Origin: Guyanagaster necrorhizus
Lineage: Eukaryota; Basidiomycota; Agaricomycetes; Agaricales; Physalacriaceae
DNA: 64,000 bases
Assembly: GCF_019112545.1 (NCBI RefSeq)
Contig: NW_025064893.1
Coordinates: 816,776-880,775 of the forward strand
Reading direction: 5' to 3'
How positions within the stretch are numbered: position 1 is the first letter of the stretch; each line of letters begins with the position of its first letter. Under the pieces are notes generated by a model. It ran no database searches. It saw only the letters and a program-made list of their open reading frames with translations, and was not told the DNA's origin. Of this stretch, positions 32,401-44,068 are shown piece by piece. Position numbers and translations under genes: made by a program.

Positions 32401-34283
32401 GAAATAGAGGAAAACATTAATATTTACCATCCTGAGATCGTCTCTTCGCACCAGCATGGATTTGTTCTCCTGAAGTTGCTGAATCAACACTGCGAGTTCT
32501 AGTTGGAGGCGAAGCGATGGCCATTGCTGGAGAGTTCTCACTGAACTGAGAACTGCGACGGCGCGGTGGAGTTGTATTGAAACTGGACTCTTCTTCAACC
32601 GGGGCCTCGTCGATAGATGGCTTTCTGATGCTCAACTTTCTCTCCGGAGACTTTGAAATAGATCCAACGCTCGCACGTTTCTGGACTGTGGGCGATTGCG
32701 GCGCAATAACATCGGATACATTCGAAGTGGTGCTTGACTTCCTCTGAAGTGAGGGAAGAACAAACGGATTGATTCCACCCATCTTGGCAATTCTCTCAGC
32801 GACGCGCTTGTGCCTGGCTTCTTCATCCTCCTTTTCTTCAGCGAATGGGACAGACGGCTCCGGGGCGGGAGAGAGATGTTCCTCTACAGGCACCTCTGAG
32901 ATATCATCAGGACCCAGCTCCTGGCTTGGTTCAGATGTCTTCATAGACGCTTCGGGTAGATCGATGTGACCCTGAAACGAAGGTGATTCGGGAGATACTC
33001 TAATGTCTGCGACATCAGCTTCAACAACAAGGGGAGAGATGAGCTCTTCATTCGTGATGCGTGCTTTTGCAGCTTCAGTAAGTGAGCCCGGCCCCAGCTC
33101 AGTAACAACATTCAACGTCTCCTCCTTAGACGCGCCCTCTGAGTCACTGATGGGATGTGACGTAATATCCAAGCTCTCCCTATTGTTCTGACTGTCTTCG
33201 ACAGATGGTAGAGCTGGAGATTTTGCGGGTCTTCGACGAGGAGGAGCAGCTCTTCTGGGACCAGCCGGAACGGGCATTGAAGCCGGAGTACGCGCAGGAG
33301 GGGATGATGCATCGATATCAGGAGGTGTAAGAAGAGGTTCAGAGTTTGTGCCCTCGTCAGATTGCTCTAAACAAATTGTAAGAGACTATAAGTAATTTAG
33401 ATATACATGGACATACCGACATCCAGAGCCTTTGATCCCGCTCCTTCTCCGAGAGGTGGAGACGTCGGCGCGGAATTGAGCACTTCTTGATATTCGACGT
33501 CAAAATTTGTCAAAGAAACCACATATTGCACATACCATCATCACCAGAAGGCGGCGGCGGAGATACTACTTCAACAGGTTTCGCCTCTTCTTCCACAAGT
33601 TCCGCTTTGGGCTTTGGTTTGACGGGCACCTTCCCAAAGACAGGCGGACCCATTCCGACGCGGGCGCCACCCAATCGAGCAATCCGAGCTGCAATGGCTG
33701 CTCTTCGTTGCCGCTCTTCGTCCTCGGGGTCAGCCTCCGCAGCTTGTTCCTCGGGCTCTGAAACGGCTCCAGCTACAGAGGGCGCGTTGGGCTCATCTTC
33801 AATAGAAGACGGCTGAGGGGGAATGGAATCAGGCAATTTCGAAGGAATCTCGGGAGCCTTGCGTGGGACGTCGTCTTTCTCTAGGCGATCATCAGGTGAA
33901 GGCGACGCGACAGGAGGGGGAGGCTTCCACTTAGGGCGTTCGATAGCAGGTTTGGGTGCAACCGGTGGCGGAGGTGCACCAAATGCGCCTCGTCCTTGGA
34001 GCGCCGCCATACGTTCCCTCAAACTTCCGCCCTTGCCAATGCTCTCCTTCGCATCTGAGGCAGACATCCCTCCTGTCTTGCGCTCCGACATCGATGAGTC
34101 ACCACCAGGATGCACCGACGGCGGAGATGGTGCTCTCGGCTTCCACGACACTGCGCCAGGCTTTGGTCGAGGTACGGGTGCAGGCCCTGGCGTCGGGACA
34201 TTCGTGGGCTTCTCGAAAGCTGCAATCCTGTCGCGTAAAGAGCCCGGTTTGGGTTTTGCTGGCGGTGATGGTTGATCAGACAT
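29424..34283 (-). CDS. bbc1: BBC1/AIM3-like actin cortical patch protein, about 1,521 aa
   Basis: Exons: 33536-34283, 33417-33485, 32428-33366, 29604-32335, 29497-29550, 29424-29447. They total 4,566 nt, a multiple of three, ending VFRILEA. The N-terminus has SLRDRIAAFEK and SLRERMAALQG. Four spaced copies of a helix like RIAKMGGINPF occur (IARLGGARVGM, IAKMGGINPF, MAKLGGIKFG, LISMGGMRIGM) within long Pro-rich, disordered stretches that look like SH3 ligands. The C-terminal about 150 residues (from about LTSEELMAIWGRIG through GYVMYMQTGS and VWLSDAKLKGHKG) match the cysteine-proteinase-fold domain known from yeast Bbc1/Aim3. These proteins damp Arp2/3 activation by myosin I/WASP at endocytic patches. 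Unlike yeast Bbc1 no N-terminal SH3 is seen. A 60-nt in-frame segment near 31301-31360 may be a further intron. Confidence 0.8.
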
Positions 34284-34671
34284 TCTGTCAGGATATCAGA
34301 GTCGATGTCGCTTGGTGGTGCAAAGACAAGATTGTTATCGCCGCGAATACACGATGCAAAGGGCAGTCAATATTTTCTCACGGTCATTGAAGGTGTGTAC
34401 GGTCCGGTGTATAAATGTAAGTGTACAAAAGAGTATATCCTCATCAATGGCCCTCCTGACAACAGTTGCTATATATATATGGACTATTAGTGTCTGAGAT
34501 TTAGATGCTCCTACTTCTTAGACGAGTCGACCAGCATTTGCATAAATCAATAGCGGTTATTCAGCTAGATATGAAAGTCGCAAAGGAGACTAACAATGAT
34601 ACACTGCTTTAAGATTACTGTCGTCTTCAAAGTGTACCTTATGGTCCATATGAATATGTTATGGCGCCGAA

Positions 34672-36096
34672 TCAGTCTTCTTGAGGAAGATCGATTGCTT
34701 TTCGAAGCCAAAATGGTCCTGTTTCAGAGTCAGAACGATACCACGAGATGTTTAGCAGAACCTACCGACTGGATCATTCGGATTATGAAAAGTTGTTGTC
34801 CAGGTTCCAAGAACACCATACAGAGCCCGTAATCCCCCCACTTGGATTCCTTCCGAGCTCCATATGGGATTTACTTGTTCTCCAGACCGCTGAGCTGGCG
34901 TGTAAATTTGCGCACAAAGCAATGAAGAAAGGGACGCACAAAACGCCACCGGACTTGATTATCGTCCGTCATATGCACGTATCCACTCATCGTGGACATG
35001 GAATGCTGTCCCATAGAACCTCCAAAGTATATGCGCGGGTATTTGGGATGTTTAGGATCCGGCGAGACCTCCAAAACGCGGATAGTTACTTCCACGGAAC
35101 GAAAAACATCATTGAACCCAGGATCTTCGAAAAGGCTGACATCCAGAGAGCCATCCGCCATCTGAGTGGAAGTCAACATAGACTTCGAGCGAATCTGCCC
35201 GGTAGGTGACTCACTGTCGACAAATTATATACTATTGAACACGTTGAGCCAATATGATGAGCGAGAATGACCCAAAAAAACGCACATGTAAGATCTGAAT
35301 GGTCGCAAAAACAAAATCCACACCACCAAATCCCTTCGATACCGGCCCAATCTCTAGTATTCTCCAAGGCCACCGTCTGTATCTGCGTAAATTCTAAACT
35401 CATTTGTAAAGGCGTAGCCTCCGCGCCATGTACGTGCATCGCCAGTACATGACGTACCATTCTAAGATGTTCCCAATTTACCTTTCCATCTTCGAAGAAC
35501 GGTCCAAAGTCCGTCTCCCACGAGTAGTTCCTAAAATCATACACATACGCCCTCGACTTGACCAATGCACGTGGCGTACGATCCGCAGGGGTGATTCCCA
35601 GGTAGGTGTGCAACTTGTCGCGTAATTGAATCTCCTCAGGATCAGTGGGCACCCAGTTGAACGTCTCTGGGTCGATAAACGCCCCACCGCCGAGGACATT
35701 CCGAATCCAAGCCAAGTTCTTCGACATATCACCATTATATGGCCCTCTCCGCGGCGGTACGTACTCCACCAGATGTATCATAGTCCGCAGAATGGCGCAT
35801 CGCTCAGCTGGCCGACATACGGTAACGTCCTTGACCACTCTTCGGGCACGAATGAACGCCTGAAGCTCCCCCTTCCAGTCAATATCCTTCCGAGGGTCAC
35901 CACTGAGGGATACGCATTCCCTGGGATCATCAAGTTGCTGAATGAGATAAAGCCATCGCCATAAATGCTGGTCTGGGCCATGATTGATCAGGATATCGAA
36001 AAAGCGGGAGCATTGGGACAGTGAGGCGACGCTAGTGGGATCTGCATGAAGCAGGATCTCTTCTATAGTTTCCGGTGGTAGTTCATCAATGCGCAT
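34672..36096 (-). CDS. F-box domain protein, 4 exons
   Basis: Start MRIDELPPETIEEILLHADP gives an F-box at residues 1-40 (LPPETIEEIL...SLSQCSRFF), the module that binds Skp1 in SCF ubiquitin ligases. Exon 1 runs to about 35310 (WAGIEGIWWCGFCFCDHSDL). A later exon ends at 34940 (MADGSLDV...VEVTIRVLEV...RWRF). The last two exons are 34766-34889 (SGEQVNPIWSSEGIQVGG) and 34672-34718 (GPFWLRKAIDLPQED, stop). Their introns are 34890-34939 and 34719-34765. The C-terminal WSSEGIQVGG/GVLGTW block is typical of a large fungal F-box family. The first intron's exact ends are unresolved because the obvious donor and acceptor do not keep frame. An upstream in-frame Met (36129) is less likely. Confidence 0.75.
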
Positions 36097-36261
36097 GGCA
36101 ATGAAATAGAGGCTAGCGGAGGTATACAAGGCGAAACAGGTATCCGGTCATAGTGGTACAGATCTAAGCTGTATATGCTTACCTCATCTTGTATCTTATC
36201 TAACCACCACCACCATTCACCGAGGAGATATTCATATTGGTACATCCATTATGTTATGATT

Positions 36262-36726
36262 TTACTGAAAAACTCGTAAGGGCTCCTCTTGAGCGTATTT
36301 GCGAAGTATGTTACGTGCACGTTTAGCTACGTCATCCATCAGATATTTCTTGACCATGATAGTTAGGACGCAGAATAGCTCTGCCAGACTCGTGAACGAC
36401 GGATCGACTGTGGGATAGCAGAAGCGGAGAATCTTGTCAAGCATTTCACTGTCCTCGGCCATATTGACGACAGGCCTGTTCGTGGTCATAACGGACTGCG
36501 GCAAGGTGAACATATCCTTGAAGAAGGGTGAGGCGAGCGAAAGGATAGGTTTGTGGGTGTGGAAGGCGACTCTGTCTGACGAAACAAGGATGACGTCGGA
36601 TGCTGTAAAGTGCGCATCATCAGAAGGATGAGAGGCGACCGAATCGTAATGATTGCTTATGTCTGAAGAAAGCATCATACTGTCTGACGCAAAATAGGGG
36701 GAAGTTTTTAGGCATGTGTAAACCAT
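36262..36726 (-). CDS. BTB/POZ protein, C-terminally truncated (154 aa)
   Basis: Complete BTB domain: DVILVSSDRVAFHTHKPILS, SPFFKDMF, MAEDSEMLDKILRFCYPTVD, then helices with MVKKYLMDDVAKRARNILRK. It stops right after PLRVFQ, where the neighbour at 36947-37921 continues (LRVFAIAYAMQWNEE) for about 170 residues. Nothing resembling the missing part lies downstream. It is either a BTB-only derivative or a truncated pseudogene. ATG at 36724-36726; a second start at 36678 (MMLSSD) is equally possible. Confidence 0.65.
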   Translation of the reverse strand: MVYTCLKTSPYFASDSMMLSSDISNHYDSVASHPSDDAHFTASDVILVSSDRVAFHTHKPILSLASPFFKDMFTLPQSVMTTNRPVVNMAEDSEMLDKILRFCYPTVDPSFTSLAELFCVLTIMVKKYLMDDVAKRARNILRKYAQEEPLRVFQ

Positions 36727-36946
36727 TAATGTGATTGCCGACCTTGCAGGTTGTCATTCCATACCTGGAGAGTTCACGACGGTCTCTAAGACTCTGTGAT
36801 AGTAAGTAGCAAAGGTGTTTGTACCGCAAGGAAGAATCATTGTTCAGGGGTTTCTCGACCTGGTGGCAGAAATTAAATTGGTCTCAAGATGGAAAGGGCA
36901 CGGTCATATGAATCATATTGAAAAGGGCATCGTCCGGTGGAAAATG

Positions 36947-37921
36947 CTAGAAAAAACTATAGTTCGAATCTCTGTAGAAAATGGAGTCAGTGAGAGGAAA
37001 GAAGCAAACCTCACGGATCCATACCATCTTCAGAGCCTTTTTGATATTGCCCAAGTAAATATAAGGAATACAATTCCGAAACAATCCCTCTAGGTCGAGC
37101 TGCGAGCAATGCATACACGAGGAAGCCGTACGCTCGGCAAGCGGCCTAGCCCGTTCGTCGCAGGTAAATAGCGTCTCTAACGAAGGCTCGTGGCTCAACG
37201 TTTCCTGAACTGACGTACAGTACCTCACGAACCACGTTTTCGTAGGTGCGCCCTCAGGATCAGGAATCGAGTCATGATCAGGACACACAACCCCGTTGAG
37301 CACGCCAAGTATAGCATCATCATCGCATCTACTCGCTGCCTGACCCACGGCGTCAAGTCGCGTCCGGTATGTTTTGAACAAACGATAGAGGACACGAGGT
37401 GAGGGGAGAATATCGAGCTCGGGGATATCCTGATCGTCGAGAGCCAACAAGGGCCGGTTGAGTACGCACCCAGCTGCCTCTGCCGCCTCTTCATTCCATT
37501 GCATAGCGTATGCGATAGCGAAGACGCGCAGAGGCTCAGAACTCGCATACCTACGCAATTCGCCTCGAGCCCGTCTGGCAACATCACGCATGGAGAACTT
37601 ATCGACCATAACTGTGATGACCTGATAAAACTCGGAGAGGCTCTCGAACCTGGGGTCGACGGCGGGGTAGCAGAAGCGAAGGATTTTGTCGAGGACTTTG
37701 CTGTCTTCGCTCATGAATAGGATGGGAGCCGCATCAACGTACCCTGTGGGTATAGTGAACTTTTCTTTAAAGTATGGGGAGGAGAGGGAGAGGATGACTT
37801 TGTGGCAGTAGAAGTGGATTTTGTCCGAGGACAAGAGGACGATGTCGGAGGTGGCATCAGAGCTGTCGAATGGATAGGAAGCTATGGACTCCGGAGGTGG
37901 GGATTGGTCGTCATAGTCCAT
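36947..37921 (-). CDS. BTB/POZ domain protein (324 aa)
   Basis: Start MDYDDQSPPPESIASYPFD; no ATG is found in the 57 nt of open frame upstream. BTB at about 25-130 (DIVLLSSDKIHFYCHKVIL, SPYFKEKF, MSEDSKVLDKILRFCYP), a helical BACK-like region at about 130-200 (FAIAYAMQWNEEAAEAA, DIPELDILPSPRVLYRLF), and a Cys-bearing tail (LETLFTCDERARPL, ASSCMHCSQLDLE). It is single-exon as read. Such fungal BTB proteins are candidate Cullin-3 adaptors, but the substrate is unknown. It is the only full-length member of the local cluster (pseudogenes at 23.9-25.1 kb, truncated copy at 36.3 kb). Confidence 0.8.
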   Translation of the reverse strand: MDYDDQSPPPESIASYPFDSSDATSDIVLLSSDKIHFYCHKVILSLSSPYFKEKFTIPTGYVDAAPILFMSEDSKVLDKILRFCYPAVDPRFESLSEFYQVITVMVDKFSMRDVARRARGELRRYASSEPLRVFAIAYAMQWNEEAAEAAGCVLNRPLLALDDQDIPELDILPSPRVLYRLFKTYRTRLDAVGQAASRCDDDAILGVLNGVVCPDHDSIPDPEGAPTKTWFVRYCTSVQETLSHEPSLETLFTCDERARPLAERTASSCMHCSQLDLEGLFRNCIPYIYLGNIKKALKMVWIREVCFFPLTDSIFYRDSNYSFF

Positions 37922-37999
37922 TCCTTGCCGAATACATGAGATAATGCTCTGAGGATAAAATAGAGCTGAAAGGCGCACTGAAAACTTGAAAATATCTGT

Positions 38000-38930
38000 T
38001 GGAAATGGACGATATACACTTAGAAGAACGTTAAGAGAGAAGGGCGTTTATCGGTAACACTGTATCGCTGGGGGGGGGGAGCTGAAGTAACTTGCTTCAA
38101 TGATCACTTACATAAGTAGATGGTGACGGAGTAAAAGGAAAAGACACGGGTGACGCGTCCTGGGTGGCCCTTTTACGTCACTCCGAGCCATTGTGTGATT
38201 TGATTCGGATTTACTCTGGAAGATTGCTTTCGACGACATCTTGGTATACAACATCTGGCACTGTGATGTGACTAGTGACGGGTGATCATCAAGGCGATGT
38301 CGGACACAAAGTTGAACGCTTAAATTCTTTTGCGTGGAATTAGAAAATACTCCAAGATATGTGCATGAGTAGGTGTCTTCTTGCATGTCTAGTTGTAAGA
38401 TTTGTCATAATTTTGCGTAGATAGATATATGATGCCCATTACCAACCTAGACCAGCATTTTCTGCGATGAAACTAATGGATATACATGGTCATACCCCTT
38501 CAACCAAGGCGCAAGCCTAGCATGTAAACTAGAATTATCCTCAAGTCACTGCACTGGGTGACTACGCGTCTGTGCCTATAACAGTCATGGTGAAGGTTGT
38601 TAGACTTCAAGGACCATGAAATGTCTGCAAGCCTCTGGGACGAGCTCGTAAAATAGGTGTGAGGGCGAGTTGGGGTTATGTTCAATTTCTGGAGTTTGGT
38701 TATGCAAGAGTTTTTTCATTGCATTGCCATGGAGATGCGCATTTCAGGACCAAGTATCATCGACATCTATTATGCCCATAATGGGGGCTTTTCCGACAAG
38801 TGTAAATTATCTTTGCAGTTATGCAGTTCTTATAATTGAAATTTCTGTTACATCGATATGCTAAGAATCCACCGACCTTTTGTCAAGAAACAAAGGATAT
38901 ACCATCAATAGTGCATTCTTGATATTCACA
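38000..38930. other. Intergenic region, no gene recognised
   Basis: Only short ORFs. A run of ten G lies at 38070-38079. Nothing else stands out. Confidence 0.5.
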
Positions 38931-38937
38931 TGAACTG

Positions 38938-39671
38938 TCAAAGGAATAAGATGCTGAAAAAAGTTTGCAAGTCACCTTCCGCACAATCATGGCACCTCGA
39001 TGCGGTTTGTAGAGCGCTCGGACGAGCAAAATCGTCGCAGGTATGGAGAGCTTCCAATGAGGGATGGAGATACAGCTCTTCCCCGAGCTTGGTACAGCAA
39101 TCAATGAACCGATTTTTGGTTGACATAGTCCGATTTTCCGGATGAATGGGGAAGATGTCATGGACTTTACACGGGGCATTCTCGATGTAGTTGTAAATAT
39201 CAAAATTGTGAACCCAGGAAGGACTGTCTACCTCATCAATAGTGATAACAAGATCAAATGATGATAGGTTGAGGTCCTGAAGGAAAGCAACTGCAGATTT
39301 CGCCTTCTCAACATGATCAAAGGACCAGGTAAATGTCTTCATCTCTAGAGTCTTCATTGTGGCTGCAGGTGATGAGACATCATTGGGAGATGAAGACCAA
39401 GAATGGACTCCAAGGAGAGTTATCTGTGTGATCTGGTATGACTTTCGGGTGCTTGGATAGTGGAGATATCTGGTGATGACGATACATCTGTCAAAGGTGG
39501 TGATATTGGAAAGATGAATTCGGAATTGGCTGTATATAGCTCCTGCAGAGTAAATGGGTATTCTGAGAGTAAAAGACCAGGAAAATGATTTTCTTGGTAC
39601 GATAAGGGAGCAAACCGCTCCAGCAGCGCTATTTCAGTGAGAGGTGACATTGTATTTGATGGACCTGTCAT
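38938..39671 (-). CDS. Hypothetical protein sharing the Cys tail of the BTB neighbours
   Basis: Two exons are likely. The first, from ATG at 39669-39671 (MTGPSNTMSPLTEIALL), runs to about 39440 (STIQAPE). A GT-AG intron ending CACCTGCAG near 39362 follows, then a second exon (TMKTLEMKTFTWSFD) to the stop at 38938. The N-terminal half is not BTB. The end, PSLEALHTCDDFARPSALQT with RCHDCAEGDLQTFF, clearly matches PSLETLFTCDERARPLAERT with SCMHCSQLDLEGLF of the BTB protein at 36947-37921. No function is assigned. It may be a domain-swapped or decayed family member. Confidence 0.5.
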
Positions 39672-39699
39672 ATTGTCATTAAAAAGAACTTGAGCATCA

Positions 39700-41150
39700 T
39701 AGAAGTGAATAAGACTGAAAATACCTTACGGATGTATTATTACAATAGCTCATCACCTTGAAAGATGGCTGAGAGGGTATACATTGAGTATTATTTGCGG
39801 AAAAGATTGATTGATGGGAGAACAAGTCGGGGTTGGATTGCGAAAGGAATTCGTGTTCTGAGTGAAGTTTTCTAGTCTAAATAATTTCGTACCCTTTATG
39901 AGGTTCCATGGTGAGATACGGAGTGCTCGACAGACGGACGAGAGAGATAGACACGACGCGACGTGAAAGAAATGTAAATGATCGTGGCCACACAACTAAA
40001 ACCCAAATCCGGAAACGCCTCAATTTGGACACCAACGCCCATAAATGTCTGGGGTGAATTTTACAGGTCCCTCTGCTCGTAAGAAGAGGGACCAATTCAG
40101 GTCTAGGTTGCCTCCGAGTTTATGTGTGCAGGGTTGCATATGCGGACGACCTGAATACGGCCCGTTAGCCGATGTCTCTGATAGTATATCCACCATCTCG
40201 CTAGCCCACCTTTGGTTTACAGTCCACTGTCTCAGTCTTCTCATCTCATCCACAAAAACGCCAAAACCAAAACCAGACAATCCACGAGGGACGTAAAAAT
40301 AGAGCCTTGAGTTTCGTGGTACAGTGCCGTCTGTTCGAACACGCAACCTTGAACGATATCGCACAGCCGGGAAGCTTTTGGATGGTGCTGAGGTGCGACA
40401 GCGTCACGCATCGACTTTATTGATCCATGCTCTTGTCCTGATAACCGTTGATACCATAGGTCCTTATTAATTTCATTACGCGTCCAGTACAGATGGAGGC
40501 CCTTGTCCATTGCCTCGTTGCCCACTGTAAGCCGATCTTATTCCGGATCTAGATGTTAAGAGACTTCGCGTCCTGGAACTTTGGAAGTCTCCTTTTTTGA
40601 CCCTGTTCGGAGCTGCATGGTTCATATCCGTGGGAGAACGATACAAAGAATCAGGAGAGGACATCAGGGATCGCTTCGAAGGGCGTCAGCTGTCCGAAGA
40701 GAGAAGAGTAGAAGGAGACATGTCCGGAAATTTGACCGTCTGAGTTTGCAGGTAACGTAACATTTTCTCTTCTTTCTCTCCGTCTCACTGATATGACCTG
40801 TAGATGCGGAGACTGCCGTCTTGGCTGCCCGCTCTTCGACTCTGCTGTTTCCTCTGATAAGGAACAGTACGCATCGAGACTTGGCATGCGTTGTAGGTAT
40901 ACAGCGGCCTAGACCGAATCTCGGCAGAAGGCGGAGAAATGAGAACAGAAAACTGTTAAAAAGGGGGTGGCAGCGGGGGATTCGAATCCTTCTGTTTCCT
41001 ACGTATACCTCTCTTATTGCTTTCCAGTTTTCAGAGACCGTGCAGCTAGTCGCCTTGAATTGGAAAGTCACGATCGCAAGGCCGGTTCTATTGTCCGTCA
41101 TTTTTTCTTTTCCTGCACATTTCTAACATCTGACTCGCTTTAAGTTTCAA
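39700..41150. other. No supported gene
   Basis: ORFs on both strands (longest about 145 codons, 40664-41101 minus) overlap each other and show no motif or relative in the window. I leave them unannotated. Confidence 0.4.
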
Positions 41151-41152
41151 AC

Positions 41153-42438
41153 ATGGAAAAGCACTGCACTAAATTCAGGACACTCCCGCCAGAGCTCATA
41201 GACGCTATTATCGACGAGAACCAAAACGATAAGGCTGCCCTACGCGCATGTGCCCTCGTCAGCCGTTCCTGGACATATACCTCACAACGCCACATATACT
41301 CTCAGATCTGTTTTACTAATAATAAACGACACTACTACTACGCGCAAGGACACAGCCAGCGTGATATGGAACAATTTCATGCGCTTATATGTGCCTGTCC
41401 TCACGTTGCTACGCCCGTGAGAGGTATCGAGATCTCGCCACTTCTCGATGCGCAGCTCCTCGCGCTCATCATGGAAAAACTGATCAATCTCGAAAACATG
41501 TCACTTGATTTCTGTGAATATTACTGGGACGACGTTTCATCATGCATTCAGGACACTATCCTTGCTGCCCTTCGCTCTCCGCGAATGACCCATCTCGAGC
41601 TCAGAGGAGGATCGTTTCTTCACTCTGTGGACTTCTTAACCCTTTTGGGTGTCTGCGGTGGTCATCTCAAGCATTTATCCCTCTTCGCCGTGTCGTGGAA
41701 AGATGTGGAATCACCGTCGAGGACTGCGTTCTCAACGGGACTGAAATTACAGCTGGATTCGCTAGCACTCAGATTGTATGACCATTCGTACTTTCTGCTG
41801 GTCCAGCTTTTGCAATCTTCGGTCGATATTAGCCGTCTCCGACGACTATCAGTGTTCGCAGCTGGCTCTGCAGATCCTACGAAGCGCGTGCTTATCACGA
41901 AGGAAGTACTCAAGCAGCTGAATGACACTCCTTTGAAACACCTCGTGTTGGATGTGTATTTAGGAGGTAAACCCCGGTTGTGTTTAAGCTACAACTGCAT
42001 CTGATGACATCTGTAGAACCATTATCGAACCTGATGGATATTTCTCAACTTCGTTCGATACAGATGAAGCTCTGGTGGATTTACCTGGAACAGCATCCGA
42101 GGCCTGTCGATTGGTTACGATGGTTGACCATCTCATTCAGTGAGCTTGCTAAACACGAGGTATTGGAAGAGGTCACCTTCGAGATCTTTTACGCGGGTGT
42201 TATCACAGCGTACGCTGATGAGTGGGCTATCCTGGATGCAACGCTGAAGGGGATACGATCGTTGAGAAAGATCATTGTGAAGCTGGATAACTATGATTGT
42301 GGGAGGGCACGATGGAGACATTTGAGAGAGTATTCGAGTTCTGTGGAAGATGACGTGAGGAACATTCTGCCGACGTTAGCGAGGGAAGGAGTTCTTTTTG
42401 TGGAGGTGAGGCCGTTGTCACCGGCGCTCTTGTCATGA
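41153..42438 (+). CDS. F-box/LRR-type protein (411 aa), 2 exons
   Basis: Exons 41153-41966 and 42017-42438 with a 50-nt intron (GTAAAC...CTGTAG) sum to 1,236 nt. The N-terminus FRTLPPELIDAIIDENQNDKAALRACALVSRSW is a typical basidiomycete F-box (residues 8-45). The rest has Leu-rich repeat-like periodicity (LENMSLDFCEYYW, MTHLELRGGSF, LKHLSLFAVSW, LDSLALRLYD). Such proteins are substrate receptors of SCF ubiquitin ligases; the substrate is unknown. A decayed relative lies 1.1 kb downstream. Confidence 0.85.
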
Positions 42439-42439
42439 G

Positions 42440-43450
42440 GGGCTTGCTCACATGCAATTCTAGATTGCCGCTAGTTATCCTGGCTAGTGGGTACACCCAT
42501 GACATTCTACAGCAAGGATGCTTCAGCGTAGCGATGACACGATTCTAGTACACGATCTTGTCATCAGTAACCTCTCAGAGTATGCACGCATTTACTCTTT
42601 TTGTCTGCTACTGTCAATGTATAGAATCTACTGGAGATAAGAAGTCTGAAGAACTCACATGCACATTCCGAAACGGATCTGCCCGGCTTCTGTATTGGCC
42701 CGCTTCAGACTGTCCACCACTTCCTCACTGGGCGCTTCTCAACTTGTTGGTTGCGTTATCTCTTAGGCTATTATATGAAAGTAGAAACAATGGGATGTCA
42801 CCTGAGGCCTGATCAGCAATCTTGACCACACCCTCTGTCTGCGTACAAGGGCTCATTCAGAATCGTAGTGAGTTGCACAAAAAAGGCTAATCGATAGTTC
42901 CTTTGCCCAGGCTGAGGAAATGAGAAGAACGTCGGTGTGGTAATGACAAATCAGAATTTTATTACCAAAGTAGGTCACCGTGCTTAACGGCAGTGGGTCA
43001 GTGTCAAACGTGAATGACATCGTTTCGCAGACTTATTGACTGAGCTATATATTAGTAGCATCAAGAACTATCATACCCAATTCATCGTCAGCATCAATCT
43101 TGTCGCTCACAACTTCTATCTGTTTGGCAGTTCCAGTAAGACAGTAGTCTTCGACGGGTGGCATCGAGACCGCGATCCTTTGCCGCTATCGTGCATGTCC
43201 AAGATGATATCGAGCAATTCTGATGATGGCTAACTTCGATGCATACTCTATGACGAGGATAGTCGATAAGCAGCGAAGGAAGAGCTTGCTTGGGGACTAC
43301 AAACGGATGATGATAGCAGAATATTCAATATACCAGTCATCGTCTCCAGCTCTTACAGTATCCAAGTAGCTTCAGAGATCCTTGAAAATCTACCAATCAG
43401 ACCAGTCTCGAGTCGGTCAACTCCTTATTCCATAGTATTTCCTTCATTTA
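42440..43450. other. Intergenic, no gene recognised
   Basis: Short ORFs only. The right part may hold further unreadable remains of the F-box relative that becomes recognisable at 43455. Confidence 0.4.
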
Positions 43451-43454
43451 ACTC

Positions 43455-43790
43455 GCTTTTGTTTTCCAGCAGTGTGACCATATGAAGCATTTATCGCTCT
43501 CCGCGATACCCTGCGAAGACTTGCGTCTTGCGAGAATTTGGAAGGGCCGGCCTGGCTTCCGAATAGGCTAAAGATACAGCTGCGTTCTCTGGCGCTCAGT
43601 CTGTGTGAACCGCAGTCACAGTCAGCACTGGTGCAGCTAGTAAAGCCCTCGATCAATGTTAGCAGTCTTCATCGGTTGTTCGTGCTCACTGACGGTTTTG
43701 GAAACCTTGCAAAGCGCATATCGGTTACGAAGGGGATCTTACTGCGGCTAAATGATAGCCTTCGGAGCATCTTGCTTTGAACGCTTGTCT
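43455..43790 (+). pseudogene. F-box/LRR pseudogene fragment
   Basis: Reads DHMKHLSLSAIPCEDLRLA then, after a stop and shift, LKIQLRSLALSLCEPQSQSA, VQLVKPSINVSSLHRLFVLT and KRISVTKGILLRLNDS. These match residues about 180-265 of the gene at 41153 (GHLKHLSLFAVSWKDV; LKLQLDSLALRLYD; VQLLQSSVDISRLRRLSVFA; KRVLITKEVLKQLNDT). There is no F-box part. Confidence 0.75.
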
Positions 43791-43807
43791 CAGAGGTGAG
43801 TCTGTGG

Positions 43808-43932
43808 CTCCGCACCGTCACCGTATTGTACGGTTTTCGGTGACCGTTATACGGAAGACGGACCGAAGCCGAACACACTCGAATGACCATTTGTATGGTA
43901 CTACACCGTGTACGGTACGGTGCGCAGCCCTA
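43808..43932. mobile_element. hAT-like MITE, about 125 bp, with 8-bp target duplication
   Basis: GTCTGTGG occurs at 43800-43807 and 43933-43940, flanking a segment whose ends are inverted repeats. The left end CCGCACCGTCACCGTA and the right end, read reversed, CTAGGGCTGCGCACCGTACC share GCACCGT-ACCGTA. The inside is rich in CGGTTTTCGG/CCGTTATACGG palindromes. TAGGG(C/G)TG-type ends and 8-bp duplications are hallmarks of hAT elements. No coding capacity. Confidence 0.65.
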
Positions 43933-44068
43933 GTCTGTGGTCGGTTTTCTATTTGAGAGTGAGCTCCAATATATGATGTTGGAGGCCTTGCAGAAGCTAT
44001 TTTGTGCCTCTGGTGAAGCATACCTCGACAAGGTAGACCATAGAGGTAAAGAATGCCGCCTCGAGGTC

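Noticed and set aside
34748..35209. 153-codon plus-strand ORF
   Set aside because: It is the reverse strand of the conserved F-box protein exons (WSSEGIQVGG block), which are clearly coding on minus.
38070..38079. Run of ten G as a telomeric or G-quadruplex signal
   Set aside because: A single homopolymer run, no repeat array; G-quadruplex needs several runs.
40020..40364. 114-codon minus ORF as a gene
   Set aside because: It has an almost equally long ORF on the other strand, no motif, no splice pattern and no paralog in the window.
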